A stretch of 64,000 nucleotides of DNA, from the NCBI GenBank assembly GCA_932521025.1, contig OW051470.1:10402501-10466500 (forward strand), written 5' to 3'. A model generated the notes under the pieces. That model had not been told where the DNA came from. It saw only the letters and a program-made list of their open reading frames with translations, and did not search any database. This document shows positions 22,788 through 35,800 of this stretch, one piece after another (within the stretch, counting starts at the first letter, position 1; every line of letters begins with the position of its first letter). The translations under genes and the position numbers were made by a program. Origin of the DNA: Oscheius onirici. Lineage: Eukaryota; Nematoda; Chromadorea; Rhabditida; Rhabditidae.

Positions 22788-25700
22788 ATGGCAGAAAAGC
22801 GGAAACTCCTTGCCGAGGTTGACAAATGCTTCAAGAAGGTTAGTTATCTTATATTTTTTGCATTATTCATCCTCGGTTTTAGATCGACGAAGGTGTCGAG
22901 TTGTTCGAGGAAATTATGATGAAGGTGCAGGAGGCTAATAGCGACAATCAGAGAGAGAAGTATCAGGTTTGTTCAGACTATTAAGTTTTACCGAAAAGAT
23001 CGAATGTTTAGGACGATCTGAAGAAAGAAATCAAGAAACTTCAAAGGCTACGTGACCAAGTCAAGGTTTGGCAGACAAGCACCGACATCAAGGACAAGGA
23101 CAAGTTGAATCAGTACAGGAAGCTGATCGAGCAGAGAATGGAGCAATTCAAAGACATCGAAAGGGAGAATAAGACCAAGCCTCACAGCAAGCAGGGACTA
23201 TGTGCCGAAGAGAAGCTCGACCCCAAAGAGAAGGAAAAGTCCGACACTATTGACTGGCTGCAGGTCAGTATATTCTGTCTTTTCGTGCAAATTGGCTGAT
23301 TCAGGGCCAACTACGTGTGCTGAACGACGAATCAGATAGGACGGAAATGCAGTTGGAGTCGTTGAATACGGCAGAAGTCAGCAAAAGAGGAAGAAAAGGA
23401 GGCGATTCGAAAAAAGGAGATAAGGACAAGAAGCAGGAGACGCTTAACCACCGTCTAGAGAGATTGAAGTTCCATATTGGAAAATTGGAGGTAAATATTG
23501 GGCCAAACCTGCAGAAAATTTCGAAACTAACTCTTTTTCAAAAAAAATTTTTAGGTGGTGATGCGAATGGTCAACAACGAGTCTCTTGATGCAAGAACAG
23601 TTCTGGAGGTACTGAAAGATACGATGGAGATGTACACCGACTGCTTCGATCCAAACTACGAGGGCGAGGAGGAAGACTTTGACAGTCTCGATCCCGAAGG
23701 TCAGTAATTCCTGTGAGAGTCTCGAAACATCCGGCTTTTTAGACACGTACGAAGAGTTGGATCTTGGAATGCTGTGTGCCCAACTCGGCACAATCCAGAT
23801 GAACAGCGTGGACGAGGAGAAGATCGAGAATGGGCACGACGTTATCCTGTCACCATACGAGCCGACGACTGAGAATTCGAGGCACGGAAGTACGGATGCG
23901 ACTCCTCAGCCGAACGCGCCTGCCAGTCCCGCCCCGAGAAGAACTGTCGCCGCTGTAGCTGCTACGGCTCCACAGCCGTCTCCGAAACAATTGGCAAAGT
24001 AAGTTTTTTTTACAAGTTTTCTTAAAAAAGAGTATTTTGATAACTGACTTACAGTGATTGTTACCTCCCCTTTTTCTTCCTTCCCTGAAATTGGTGCTCA
24101 TTCTGCTCTTCCATTAAAAAGTGGAGAGAAAGTCCGACGCGAATGTTGTATTTTCTCGCTGACGTTTCTCTCGCTCACTGATGGAAAAAGCCCGTTCAGC
24201 TGGTCGTCTCCCCCGCTTCCTCGCTATTTCCATCTCTTTGTCGCTCTCATCCGCTTTCCATCTGCTCCGGATTAGGTGTTTTTTTCTTTTTTTTAATTAG
24301 CATGTACACTGACTCTCATTATGGGCGCACTTTTTTACGCTGTTCAATGCTAGCCGGTCGCTACTAATGAACGCAACATTGATTGTCACAGAGAGCACTT
24401 CACAAGTGCCTCTTGGCTCTCTTGTAACCTGCGAATTCCCGGATCTTTTTAATCGATCCCTCTTTACTAAACCTCTGTAATAGCTAACCGAAAGACTAAT
24501 GAAAGAAATGATGCTTTATAGCTACTTTCCGCATATTGTTGTGATCGATTGTGGCTGAGCCGCTCCGCTTCATGGACGAGCGGACAGGTCAGCTTAGTAC
24601 TTTTGAGGTGTGAGAAGTTGTTCTTCGTCTCATATTTCCAAATTCTGTATAGGGAGGAACAGAATAATTGTTTTTTGTATGTTTTTGTTGTTGTGAGCCT
24701 ATGTATTAGAGTTTGTCTTATATTCTCTTGGCCCGATATAATTTCTGAAAACAGCTGCTGTCATCAGCTGATGTTTTCGATTTTTATCGATCATATTAGC
24801 CTGTATTTATGTTAGCGAATAATCGTTTTATTTTCCAGGGAAAACAGCACCGAGACAACAACGCCGGCTCCCTTTATACCCGTTCCAACGACGCCCGTTC
24901 CTTCGATTCCCGTCGCAACCGCTACGCCACCTCCTCCACCTGGAATACCGTACAATAGTGTAGCTGCTGGGCGAGTGACGACTGCAGCCCCGACGCCTCC
25001 ACAGACGGCTGCAGTGAATACGGGCAAAGCGACCTTCCCCATTCCATCTGTCGCGTGAGTTGTTTTATTTTTTTATTCAATTCTAGGAACTGTTTGCTGG
25101 ATTAAACTTCTGCTCTTTATATCGATAATAAAAATATTTCAGGCGTCAACCGAATAGTCAAGCCGCTACTGTCGCTGCAGCTGCTACGACGTCAACTGTT
25201 CCGGTCGTCGTGGAAGAAAAGAAGCCGGCTGTTGTTGAGGTATGTTTCATATATTTTCATAGAATTCGGTGCTTTTTTTTAATCATTCAGACGGAAAAAG
25301 TAAATTCAATGTCACCAGCTCCTGTCGCTCCGCCACCAATTGTAGACTCTTATGCTAGCATTGCCAAGCCCCAGCAGACAGAGAAAACTGCGACTGACGT
25401 TGCTGTCAAGGGACGAGTAATGAGCCCGGTTTCTGCTACCGTCGCTGTTCAAGAACCCCAGCAACCGAAAGAGGTGTTATAGATGTGGTGTTGATACGCA
25501 AAGTAGTGTTGTGTTGGCAGGAAATTAAGCGTTGCATGTTTACCCTTTGGTTTCATAAAAGAAGCCAATAATTGTCGTGCCACCCACCTGGCCATTCACA
25601 GTGATCGTTTTCAGACGACGAAAAAACCCTGGGATAATGATTCTTCGAAGAGTTCGCCAATTGTCATGAATGGACCCACGATTCCCGAGGCAAAGAGCAA

Positions 25701-26820
25701 CGACATCAAAAATGATGTCCCGCCAGGTGTTCCTATCTCCCTGTCAACGCAAGTGTCGCAATCTGGCTTATCTAGTAAGATAAAATTTTTATATTAACTG
25801 AGAAGAGAATTTATTTTATTTTGTCCTTTTAGACATGGATCCTGTTGCCGAAGAAGCTCTGAGAGTGCTGCGAATGAACCAGCAAAACAGCACTGAGCCG
25901 AAGAGAGTGAGTAAACGACTTTGTTTTTCAACAGGTCTTTTATTTCAGGCGAATATTCCGGCCTGGTTAGGAGCTTCTCCTCTCGGCCGTGCTCCCCATC
26001 AAGCTGAGCACGACCTGCATCTTGCTGCTCTGGAAAACGCCTTCTCAAAATGTACATTGCCGTTTGAGAGCGAACGTCCTCGCATCTATCTCCCGAAGAT
26101 TCCTTGTCCTGTAGCTCCGCATTATCCTCAGGTTTGTCTTGATTAGATTTTGCTGCTAAAATTTGTTCGAAAATGTACCACAGTTACTCGAAAATTCCCT
26201 TAATTACATATTTGGACGTAGCATTCTTTTTATAGACTTTATTTTCTAAATTCCAGGTCCCGGCTCCTAACGGCGACACATTGGAGTACTATTTACGTCT
26301 GAGTCCCGAAACCCTCTTCTTCATCTTTTATTACATGGAAGGAACGAAGGCTCAGCTGTTGGCCGCAAAGGCTCTCAAGAAGTTGTCTTGGAGATTCCAC
26401 ACCAAGTATTTGACGTGGTTCCAGCGACACGAAGAACCCAAGCAAATTACCGACGATTTCGAGCAGGTATGTGCATTTCATCTTTTTATATTTTTCCTGA
26501 CAAACTTTTCTAAATGCGCTTTACCGTTTTCTAATGCTTTCTACTTGCCTCTAACACAGTAGAAGCCAAAGTCTGTAAAAATTCCATGCTCAAAAGTAAC
26601 TTGCTATTTAATCCTGACACCTCTTTACTTGCTAGGGTCATGGACAAACACCGACAAAAAGACAGTCAACCACAGACATCATAGTTTTTTAACAGTTTAT
26701 GTAAAACTCTCCCATTTTCAGGGCACATATGTCTACTTCGACTTCGAGAAATGGTCTCAGCGAAAGAAGGAAGCTTTCACGTTCGAGTACCGCTTCTTGG
26801 AGGACAAAGAATTCGATTAG
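22788..26820 (+). CDS. CNOT3: CCR4-NOT complex subunit 3 (NOT3/NOT5 family)
   Basis: CNOT3 is a scaffold subunit of the CCR4-NOT deadenylase, linking mRNA decay and translation control. Fourteen exons (22788-22838, 22883-22966, 23012-23263, 23305-23490, 23555-23699, 23743-23998, 24839-25054, 25143-25239, 25291-25473, 25615-25774, 25833-25906, 25949-26131, 26257-26466, 26722-26820) join in phase to 731 aa. Residues 1 to about 235 form the helical Not3 N-terminal domain ([17 protein letters not shown], then [12 protein letters not shown] and [15 protein letters not shown]). A Pro/Ala/Thr-rich linker follows ([17 protein letters not shown]). The C-terminus is the NOT box: [20 protein letters not shown], then [15 protein letters not shown] and [11 protein letters not shown]. 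The 840-bp intron at 23999-24838 is by far the largest. The GTGTTA donor after 25473 is weak; without splicing there a stop follows at once, so intron retention could truncate the protein before the NOT box. Confidence 0.95.
26575..26705 (+). repeat. Dispersed repeat, copy A (CNOT3 intron)
   Basis: Part of the last CNOT3 intron matches 45180-45310: both contain CTATTTAATC, then CATGGACAAACA and later CATCATAGTTTTTT followed by AGTTTA. About 120 bp are alignable by eye. No terminal repeats or coding capacity were seen, so the class is unknown. Confidence 0.6.
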
Positions 26821-26943
26821 TTTTGCCCCACAATTGCCAAGTTTGTCTTTCGATTTTTTAATTTTTTTAATTGTTTTGTATAAATTTGTTTTCGTTGACT
26901 AAAGAGAAATTTGCAGATTTTTGGCATTTCAACGAATATTTAC

Positions 26944-27137
26944 ATGGTTTGGGGCTTGTCTACTTTGAAATCTTTGTGTTCTCCTCTGGATCGTCGGGTG
27001 CTGCGGCTTGTGTTTTTGTCTGGGGATCTTCGGTGAGTTGAAAACAAAATTGAAGCAATTAATCGTTTTTCAGCGGATTTGGTGCGGTTCGGGTTCAATT
27101 CCAGCTCTGCGGGTTTCGTCTCTTTGTTTCCCCCTAG
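26944..27137 (+). CDS. Possible small ORF (50 aa) downstream of CNOT3
   Basis: I do not recognise a family. An ATG at 26944 opens an ORF interrupted by a well-formed 41-nt intron (27033-27073; donor GGTGAGT, acceptor TTTTTCAG), the intron size typical of this window, and continues to TAG at 27135-27137. A TTGCAG acceptor-like site (26911-26916) lies 27 nt before the ATG, and the ATG is 123 bp after the CNOT3 stop, a spacing seen in nematode operons. The protein (MVWGLSTLKSLCSPLDRR...) has no clear domain. It could instead be a 5' UTR exon of tir-1. The minus strand also reads an open C-terminus here (TKTQAAAPDDPEENTKISK). Confidence is low. Confidence 0.25.
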
Positions 27138-29874
27138 TCTCGTCTCCTAGTCTTCCCTCCTAGATCTGTCAGCAAACGAAAAATGCCCAACGTCGGTGTT
27201 AATCGATGCGGGTTCACGCTTTTTCCTTCCATCCCGGGCAATTTTCGGTAGTCTCCTAGGGTTAAATTTTTGTGCAAAATAGTCCTCAGAAAACAAGTTG
27301 TCTCTCTCATGCTGGACCTCAGTTGAATGTGGTCGACTTCATTCGACGCGTGACCGGGTAAATTTGTGCTTTGTCTGCATTGCAGAGCACAAAACGCGTT
27401 ACGGTTCTCTTTTTGGACAAGACCTCCCCCTCTCACACATTCTCTCACAGCTCTTGTGATCCTAATGCGCGCGTGTGTCGGGCGGCGAGGACTTTTCTTG
27501 ACGAATTTTTTGTACAAAACAATTAGTGAAAAAGGTTAGACGGAAAAGAGCAAAAGCCTCGACTATCCCGCACCGCACCATTTCCCACGTTCTCTCTTCT
27601 CAGTCCTCATTTTTAAGCGCCGCTCCTACGATCCTCACTTTTTGTACACCATAAATTGCCCCAAACTGTGTAAATGTTCGTACAATTCATGTATAAAATC
27701 GTCAATAAGTTGTTGTATCTAATCGGACAGGCGTTTTAGTCTGCCCGTATAATTCGGACTCTGTAAATTCTAGCTGGAAAAGAGATTTGTAATAGAAAAC
27801 ATTTTTACGGTTCGATAGAGCACCGAAGTCTTCGTGTATAGTCGATTTCAAAAAAACGGTGCATAATTCAAGTCGGCCCGCCAAGAATTTCGCGGGAATT
27901 TGAACGCAGAAAATTCAATTGGGAAGTTTTTAGTTTTATATTCATCGTTTCTTGGCCTATTTTTCTGTTCAAGAATAGTAGAATGTACGCTTTACTACGC
28001 GAAGAACAGAAAAAAACAAAATTATCGGCTACAGAAAGAAAATAGCTAAGCTGGAAAAATGAGGTTCAAATTCCCGCAAAATTCTTGGCGGGAAGGTTTG
28101 AATTAGGCACCATTTTTTTGGAATCGACTATAGCCTGTTCAATTGCGTTCTCTATTAGTTTACAACACCTGGATCCTCTCCCACTCTCGTAGAAGCATTA
28201 CAAAAATTGCAGAAGATTTGTCCTTTCCGGCATCATCACAAGCTGCAGACTTTCGTCTAATCGGGACTAGAATAGTCAGCTGATCCTCCAGAATTTAGGC
28301 TGTTGACTCTGTTATTCTCTCTCTCCACCAACGTCTTCTGCCAGTCTCCCAACATCGACGCCGCTTCACAGCTTCGTATCGATCTCGCTCTTTCCCTCCT
28401 CGAGGCTAAATACACTCGGAAAAACAAGCAAAATTCTTCCCCTACGCCTGGGTACAAATTACAAAATTAGTCTTCTGCCTATTTTTGGCCGAAAAGATTC
28501 GTATTTAGCTCTGAAGCGACTCTGTTGACCTATTTTGCTCAACTTTTCCTCTCTAAAACATTGCCCATTTGTGGAAGGGAGGCGCTAATTAGACGCTTAC
28601 TGCAAGGGGCTTCCTTCTTTGCTGTTTTTAAACAAGGATTAGACTGAAATTAGATAAAAACAAGTCTTCGATGTAACTTTATTTGACTGAAACCAAAGCC
28701 TTGTCTAGAGTACACGTTTGGACCTATTTACTCCCTGTCTGTTTCTTTTGTTGGAAATTACGACTTTGCATTTGGCAAGCCTACAGACAAACTTTTTTTG
28801 ACAGTTTTTATGAGTATCCTAAAAATATAATAGACGGAATAGAGATAAAATTACAATAAATCTATAAGTTTTGACGGAAACAGTAGCTAGAAATTAAGAA
28901 TCAATGGTCACTTTCGCTCATTGTTCTCCCAAACAGCGCGTGTACCTTCTCACGATGTTTTCAAAACTTCCATCTTTCTTGATTGTTTCTTGATCTTGAA
29001 AACAATAGAAACTGAAAAATGTGACGGCTATATGACTTCTCCATAATGAACTGAATTTATGTTTCTTAAACTCTAAAGATCATCTCTTCACATTTCCGCA
29101 GAGAGACTCGTCTTACAATCAGACAAGACTAATAATTTTTGAATTGTCATTACAAAAAATAACTCTCCACCAACACCCTGCCGGAATAATTTATTTATCC
29201 TCTCGTGACGACGCTTTCGTAGAAACCCGAGAAGTCAGTCGGTGAGTCGGACAATTTGCTAATGTCACCTTCCGAAAATGTCTCTGTCGGGATTCATCGT
29301 CTCTTTCTATTGTCTAGCCCTGTACAAATGTGTCCTCTCTTTCTCTGTCTAATCGCAAAAATGTTCCGGTTTTCGGGAGGTCTGCCTCTTTCGCCTTGAA
29401 TTCCATTCTCAAACAGATGTTGTCTGTTTCTCAATGCTATACTTTTGCGAAAATTGCTTTCTGATATGCGTTACCATGTCTTCGTATCAGAAGATGTCAT
29501 TAGAATGATGAGCGTAGTCAAAATCTGCCGTGATCTTTTAATTTCTAGACCTAGATTGCACATCAGTGAGAGACACAGGCTGGCAGTGACAGATACAATT
29601 ACTGTTTCACTTCTGTTTCACCGTAACTCCAACCAGAAATAGAGCTGAGGGTGAGAAAAGGCCAATCAACATGAGAAGACTAGCACTTTCATGAGATTTT
29701 AAGAAGTTTTCTAGGGAGGAAACAAATGGAAAACGACGTTGAAAATAACTTTCCTCCTTTGTTTTCAGTCATACCTCTCCGCTAGAAAAGCCGCGACTTA
29801 TCCGCCTAACTCTGCTCCAGATAAGGCTCGGTTATCGGTCTCCTCTCTCTTTTCACACCTCAAGTTCTTAAGAT
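27138..29874. other. Intergenic / probable 5' region of tir-1
   Basis: About 2.7 kb without a recognisable gene. It holds a TA-flanked fold-back element (27839-28130). The stretch 27400-27620 is relatively GC-rich with CT-rich runs. An acceptor-like TTTTCAG near 29762-29768 precedes the first tir-1 coding exon by about 107 bp. Minus-strand ORFs here show no domain. Confidence 0.45.
27839..28130. mobile_element. TA-flanked fold-back MITE (292 bp)
   Basis: Terminal inverted repeats begin TAGTCGATT at the left, and the right end reverse-complemented gives TAGTCGATT as well. Similarity runs inward about 65 bp, including GGTGC, AATTCAA, CCCGCCAAGAATTT and GCGGGAATTTGAAC. Flanking TA dinucleotides are at 27837-27838 and 28131-28132. 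There is no ORF for transposase. Confidence 0.8.
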
Positions 29875-32800
29875 ATGTCTTCCCTGGGTCCAAAGGGGGA
29901 AATGATGCCAGTCTGGGTTCCGGTTGTGGGTCGTGTTAAGCCTACCCGTGATCTAAGCTTTCGAAACAACACTTCTTATAAAAAAGGAGTCCTCACCGGT
30001 CTTCGATCGATACCTGCCGGCCGTGTTTGTGGTAATTCACTTGGCAAATTCCCGATCGAGCGGTAATCCGAGCCATGCCCCACTCTTTTGTCTTTTCTAT
30101 TCGATTACGCTGACAAACTTTTTTCAACTCTCGAACAGAAGTTTACAGAATCCTGGGCGGGTCGCTGGAAGTGGTCACCACGACGTCCAACGCCAGCAGC
30201 AGTCTGGCTCCTGCAGAACCCATAAAACCGGTTAGAGCTCCAAGGATAAGAGTGAGTTTTCTCTTTAATTTTTTATAGGTTTTCTGCTAAAAATAGATAA
30301 GAAAGGATGGGTCAAAGCAAAGATTTCGAACCTACCAAATCGTTTGCAGGATGTGAGGTCGAAGACGACACAGGGTGAAGATGTCGGCACCCCGGAGAGG
30401 AACTTACTCTCGCGTCAAGATGCCTCCGTTACGGGCTTCCGCTATCGAAGCCCTTTAGCCAAGACAGGCAGGTGAGCAGAGGGATAATCCAGTCAGTGTG
30501 GGGTATGCAGCCTCACTTGTGTGTGCTGTGCCGGACATGAAGAAATCAGACACCGGCTCGTTTTTGTCCTCAAATTTCGAGGAAAGGGCCCATTACGGGC
30601 CGTCACTTACTCCTCACAAGCACTCCCTCTTTTTCCCAAATCTTTATATTTGTTTCGGATTAGACGCGTGTCGTATCCCCCATGTTGAAGGAATGTGTGC
30701 CTGAAGATCAATCTTTCGTTTTGTTTCTCCTTCTATGCACGAGAGATGATTGAGAACACCGCTTTTCTTTGCTTGGTTCCCACCTCTTTCTGATAAGAAT
30801 GTCCTGCTTTTCACACCACGGGGCCACCCATTCACCGCCACCAAGTCTTTCCCAGACAACAGGACAACACAAAACAATACTTGTAAGTATACCAGTTAGG
30901 GCAAAAAGAATAGCTGAACTTTGCTCCTCGAAGATAGTCAACTTTAGTGGGCAGAGAACGGCTACGATCGTTTGAAATTCAAAATCGCTACGAATAATCA
31001 CTAATTCCTCCGAGTTGATAAAAAAATCGTAAAGGAATGAAATACTCTTATTTCGTTTTTGAGAATAGGAAAGACTATAGATCAGTTGGGGTGTGAAAAG
31101 AAGGATATTGTGACACCACGAGGATAATCCTGGTTGTCCATACACAAACTTTTTGCACGGCTGACTGAATTTTCCCACCTTCAGGCTGCACTCGCTCTAC
31201 GACGATCCGTCACCGGGCTCAGACAGATCCTGCCTTACCGTGGACTCTGGCGTGAGCAGTATGGTCGAGAGGCCACAACTGCGACAGTCGGCCAGTGTCA
31301 GTTATCCGTCTCGTTCCAGCTCGCCTCTTCCTCCGACTAACAGCTATGGGGATCCGCCGCCTGTACGTCCAACTACCGGAAATCGACTTACACCTCGGGC
31401 CCCGATGATTAGTCAACGTAGTCAGCCGAATCCCCGGGTGGACAGGAAACAAAAGATGAATGGTAGACCTAGAACAGTATCCGGAAGTGTTCACGAACTG
31501 GGTTGGATGCCACAAAAGGAGTTTGGAGATGAGCCACCAGTGGCTTGGCAGCCAAACGAGCAGCCGAAGAGACGAAATTCTTTTGTTGGAGTCCCGCAAA
31601 AGAATCCCTTCTTCGGTGATCCTCCTCCACTGCAAGTTTATGTCGGTCCGACCAAGTCCATTTCGGAGGAGAGAAAGAAGAAGCCGCTACAGCGCACACC
31701 AAAACTCTTGGCTACGCCGGTTGAGGTTTCAGCTCCCAGTGGAATCTATCTGGAAGACGCCATTGCCTCCTCGACACAGTCTCTCGTCCCTTTGATTGAA
31801 TTGAGCGTCGATGAGTCGCCTCTGATGGACACGACTAGTGTCCGCGAGCGGTTTATGGAATACATACAGAAACAGGAGGAACTGTTGAGGTAAGACTGGG
31901 TAGCGTGCACTCTTCTTTCCTTTCTTTTCTTCAGTTCTGCCTGCTTTTTCGTTCGTGATTTTCTGTATCTTCTTCCATGTTTGAGAAAAACTAGAGTATC
32001 TTCTGGATAAGTTTTTTGGTTATGGGAATGATTCTCGACTAATTGTTTGATGTCATTGACAAAGAACTGTTCTAGGAGAAAAATCAGATAATGTTCGACC
32101 TGATTTCTCTTCACAAGTTGCGTCTAATCCCATCACTTTCTTTCCTTTATTCTTGAAAAAGAACCTCAACGATCACGATGATCGAGGTCGTCCTGTTCCC
32201 CCTACAGCTTATGACGGCAGTCGATCATAGGACCACCTGGGTTCTCCATGTTTTGACTGCCTTTAGTCCTTCCTTTATTTTTACGCTTCCGAAGTGGATA
32301 ACGAAACAAAAAATATGCGAGATTAGGATCTCTTCTGAATAAGAGGCTTTTTGCGATGCTGTTTCAAGAAAAGCTTTCTTTTTCTCCCTCTTTTCCTGCT
32401 TCTGACGCAGATGCTAAGATGATAGGCTTGGTTATCCAGCGGCTGAGTGGCCTCATCCCCTCAGCCCCCCCCCCCCCCCCTTGCAACTTGTTTACAATCC
32501 CTTTTTTTACGGTAGATTACTCTTTTCAAAAGAAGAAAGGTCACAAAATATTTTGCCGACAAAGTATTTCTGATGGTGGATTCGGACCACCTCACACGGT
32601 CTATCCGCTTGTCAAATATTTTGTCATCAGATCCACGTCGAATTAACTCAGTTCCTTACTGTTTTGAGTGTTTTTTTTTTATCGAACTAGACGTCATTTT
32701 CCTTATCTCTGCCTGAAGTGGCCATTTTACCAATCCACAAAAGCTGATATCGCCTAGGAACTGATATGAGTCATGGCCGAGTATAGTCGTTACTTTTCAT

Positions 32801-35800
32801 AGTGCCGTACACTGATGCGAGTAGAATCTAAACTTGACAGTTCCATTACTTATTTGGAAAGCTAGTACTGAATTTCTCCTTTTTCAATTGGGTTGCCACT
32901 CGATGCCGTCAAGTATTGGCAAGCCGGCGAATCTCTCCTCCTCGTGCAGCAATTTGACGCTGGCACGGCAATTGCTCTATCCAAATGCCCTTCTAATTCT
33001 AAACGGCTGCATAATCAGGTACGATTCTCAAAGTCTCGTTTGGAAAGAGATAAGCAATTTGTTTTGGAGTGTCGGTTGAGGTCAGTAGAGAATGCCATGA
33101 GGCAGAAAATTCTGCAGATCTTGTTGACCGGAGAAAGTTGTTTTATTAGATGCAAAAAGAAATAGGAAACAAGAGACAGCGAGACTAACAAGATTGGTTA
33201 AAAACCTCTTCTCCCAAGTGCACCGGGAAAAAAATCAGCCCCAGACGACCAGTAGAATCAGAATGCTTCAAATAGAAAAGATGCTGCCAATCTGCTCGAA
33301 GATGTTTGAAATTTGTTGACCTTCGAGGCGGTCTCCATTAGCTTCCTGTCTCTCTTTTGTGTGCTCTGAGTCAGTCAACTAGTGCTGATCCTCCACCTCC
33401 TCATTTTGTTCCTCTTTTCTATTTTTAGAAGAGAGAAACTTTCATGCCGAGAAGGGGATATCCTCCCTCAATTACAAGGCGGTCAATTGGAATGAGCGGG
33501 CCCTCGCTTCCCCTCTTTTTATTCGCTGCCTCTTCTGCCTCTTTAATCAATAGAAGATCCACAAACAAAACTTCTAGAGGCAAGTCTTCCGATGCCATTC
33601 TGTCCCGTCGCTTTCGATTTCCTCAACATACATTCTCTTGAAACCATTTTTTCGCGGATCACTTCCTGCCTAGTCCTTCAATCTGAACATTTCGCCAAAA
33701 AAGATTCTGCGTTGTTAGAAATGAATCCCTTCACTCCTTCAAACCGGCGGCATACTTTTCAGTTTCCCCTTCTTCAAAACGTATTGCTTTCCTCGGAAAC
33801 TGAAATGCATGAAGAGAGTGAAGATCTGAGGCATTCAAACTTTGTAAAATGCTGCTCATTTTTGAAAGCAGGCAATCCCAGCCTTGCCAAGGCCTGAAAA
33901 AGTAGTCGGCTAATTGGCAAAATGATGCACATCTGAATCATTTCAGTCTTCCTCTCCTCTCTTCCCATAAAAGGCTGTTCTTCCTTTCGCTCTTCTTTAC
34001 TCACTATCTACTCGAAAATTTCTCAGCTACACTTCACAATCAGCCAGCCAAGCTGGCCGGCAAGAAGAAATCCGACGCGGAGATGCGCTCGAAAAATATT
34101 CACAATTTGATCATCAAGCTGGTGCCAGATGTCTACGAGATAAGGTAGCGGGGGTGAAATGTTTGTGGAAGGAATTAGGAAGTGGGGTCGCTTGGAAGAA
34201 AGCGAGAGGGACGGAAAGGGAGGTCAAAACCACAAAATGAGACATAATTTAGGACGGATGATCTGTTGATTGATGTAGACGACGATTTTTGCGACCTTGA
34301 CTCGCCATTCTGCCTCAGTACGCCGTCTATTGCTGTGACATCTATGCCACCGAAGAGTGCTCCTCCATGTCCTAGTTCCAACCAGGCAAGTCAAATTTTT
34401 TTGAAGACTCTTTCCCCGAGAAGAGTAACAATTTTATGAACTGTTATTGGAAAGTAACTAAAACGTATTCCGAGGTCGTTTATATCCGATTTCAACGGTG
34501 CAATAGTACTTTTCATAGCCTCGGTTTCGTAGTTGTAAAAATCAAAACAAACCTGCAGACTGATTGAAATTTTTTATCAGTTTTTTTTTCAGTACAACGG
34601 AGTTGCAAACGGAGACGTGACACAAAGCAATAACGGAACCCCGACCATTCTGAAACATGAGGACACCCTCTGTGAGGATTCTCCTGGTCAGAACATTCGA
34701 CATAACGGACTGGTAAGACTATTTTCACGGTTGGCGAACAGACAAAAATCCTGTCCCTAATCAGCAAATGAGAGGATTGACGGGGGGACAGTTGGGCGAA
34801 CTCGCATTTCGATGCAGGTTGCAGCGAGGCTGCTTCCCTTCGCTTGCAGACATTTTCCTTTCAGAGTAAGCTTCCTTGGGTCAACATGAGTCAGAGTCTA
34901 TGTCACTCTCTAGAAAAGGGGAAAGACAAACAGACACGCTGTGTCAGCACAAGTTTCGACATTAATGTTACAGGGAAGTTCGGAATCGAAGTTACAGCAG
35001 TCTCTGTCGACGCCGGCGCCACAAGAAGAATCATTGGTTATTAGAAAGGATTCGGAGTACAGAAGATTCAAGGCAAGTTTACTCTTCTTATCAAAGCACA
35101 GGGAAAGGGGGGTTAGGGACATTTCTTATAAAAAATTTCTAAGAAAAGTCGCGGTCGAAGTTTACCGCCACTTTTCTTAGAAAAAATTTTCTACCGAAAA
35201 TTATGGCGTGGTTTTCTTTCGAATTTTTTTAAAAGTATTTTTATGGTACCCTGTTTGTAATCACACGGCGACTACTTTACCAAAAAATATATACAAAAGA
35301 AGTAGCGGTCAACAAATTCGAAACAAAAAAAATCTTTAAAAAAATTCTAAGAAAAGTCCCTAACCCGGGAAAGGGACAGTAAGATAGACAGACTAATAGA
35401 TATCGAATAAATATGATTCCTTGGCCTTGAACCTTGAAAGGTTCGAACGGTAGTACAGACTGTATTATGTTCATTTACGTCAGTGTAAAGAATCAATCCG
35501 ACCATCAACAGAGGCTCATCTTCGGTTCTCGGGACAGAAATTATTTTGGTATTTCGTATGTGAACTTTGGTTTTCGTAGTCGCCCTTTAAAAAGTTACTT
35601 GACCTTTATCAGAGAGATGTGTGTGGGTTTGAGAGACTTCAGTATATGTGTCCTTTACGACAGAGTCTTTCAATTCAAGAAAAGGAAAAGCATGACTTTT
35701 TTGCAGGCTATAGTTTTGTTTCAGTCAGAAGGGTCTTCTGCCGTTCTGCCAGAAACCGATGACACCAGTTATGAGGATTTGTCCCCAGTTGCGGACAGAG

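Noticed and set aside
27134-27517. 127-codon minus-strand frame
   Set aside because: Arg/Thr-rich with no recognisable domain, no supporting splice structure and low-complexity CT-rich sequence on the opposite strand.
32893-33165. 90-codon open frame in the tir-1 intron gap
   Set aside because: It reads plausibly ([17 protein letters not shown]) but starts at TTG, has no acceptor that fixes the frame and overlapping frames look equally good. It remains a candidate for the missing exon only.
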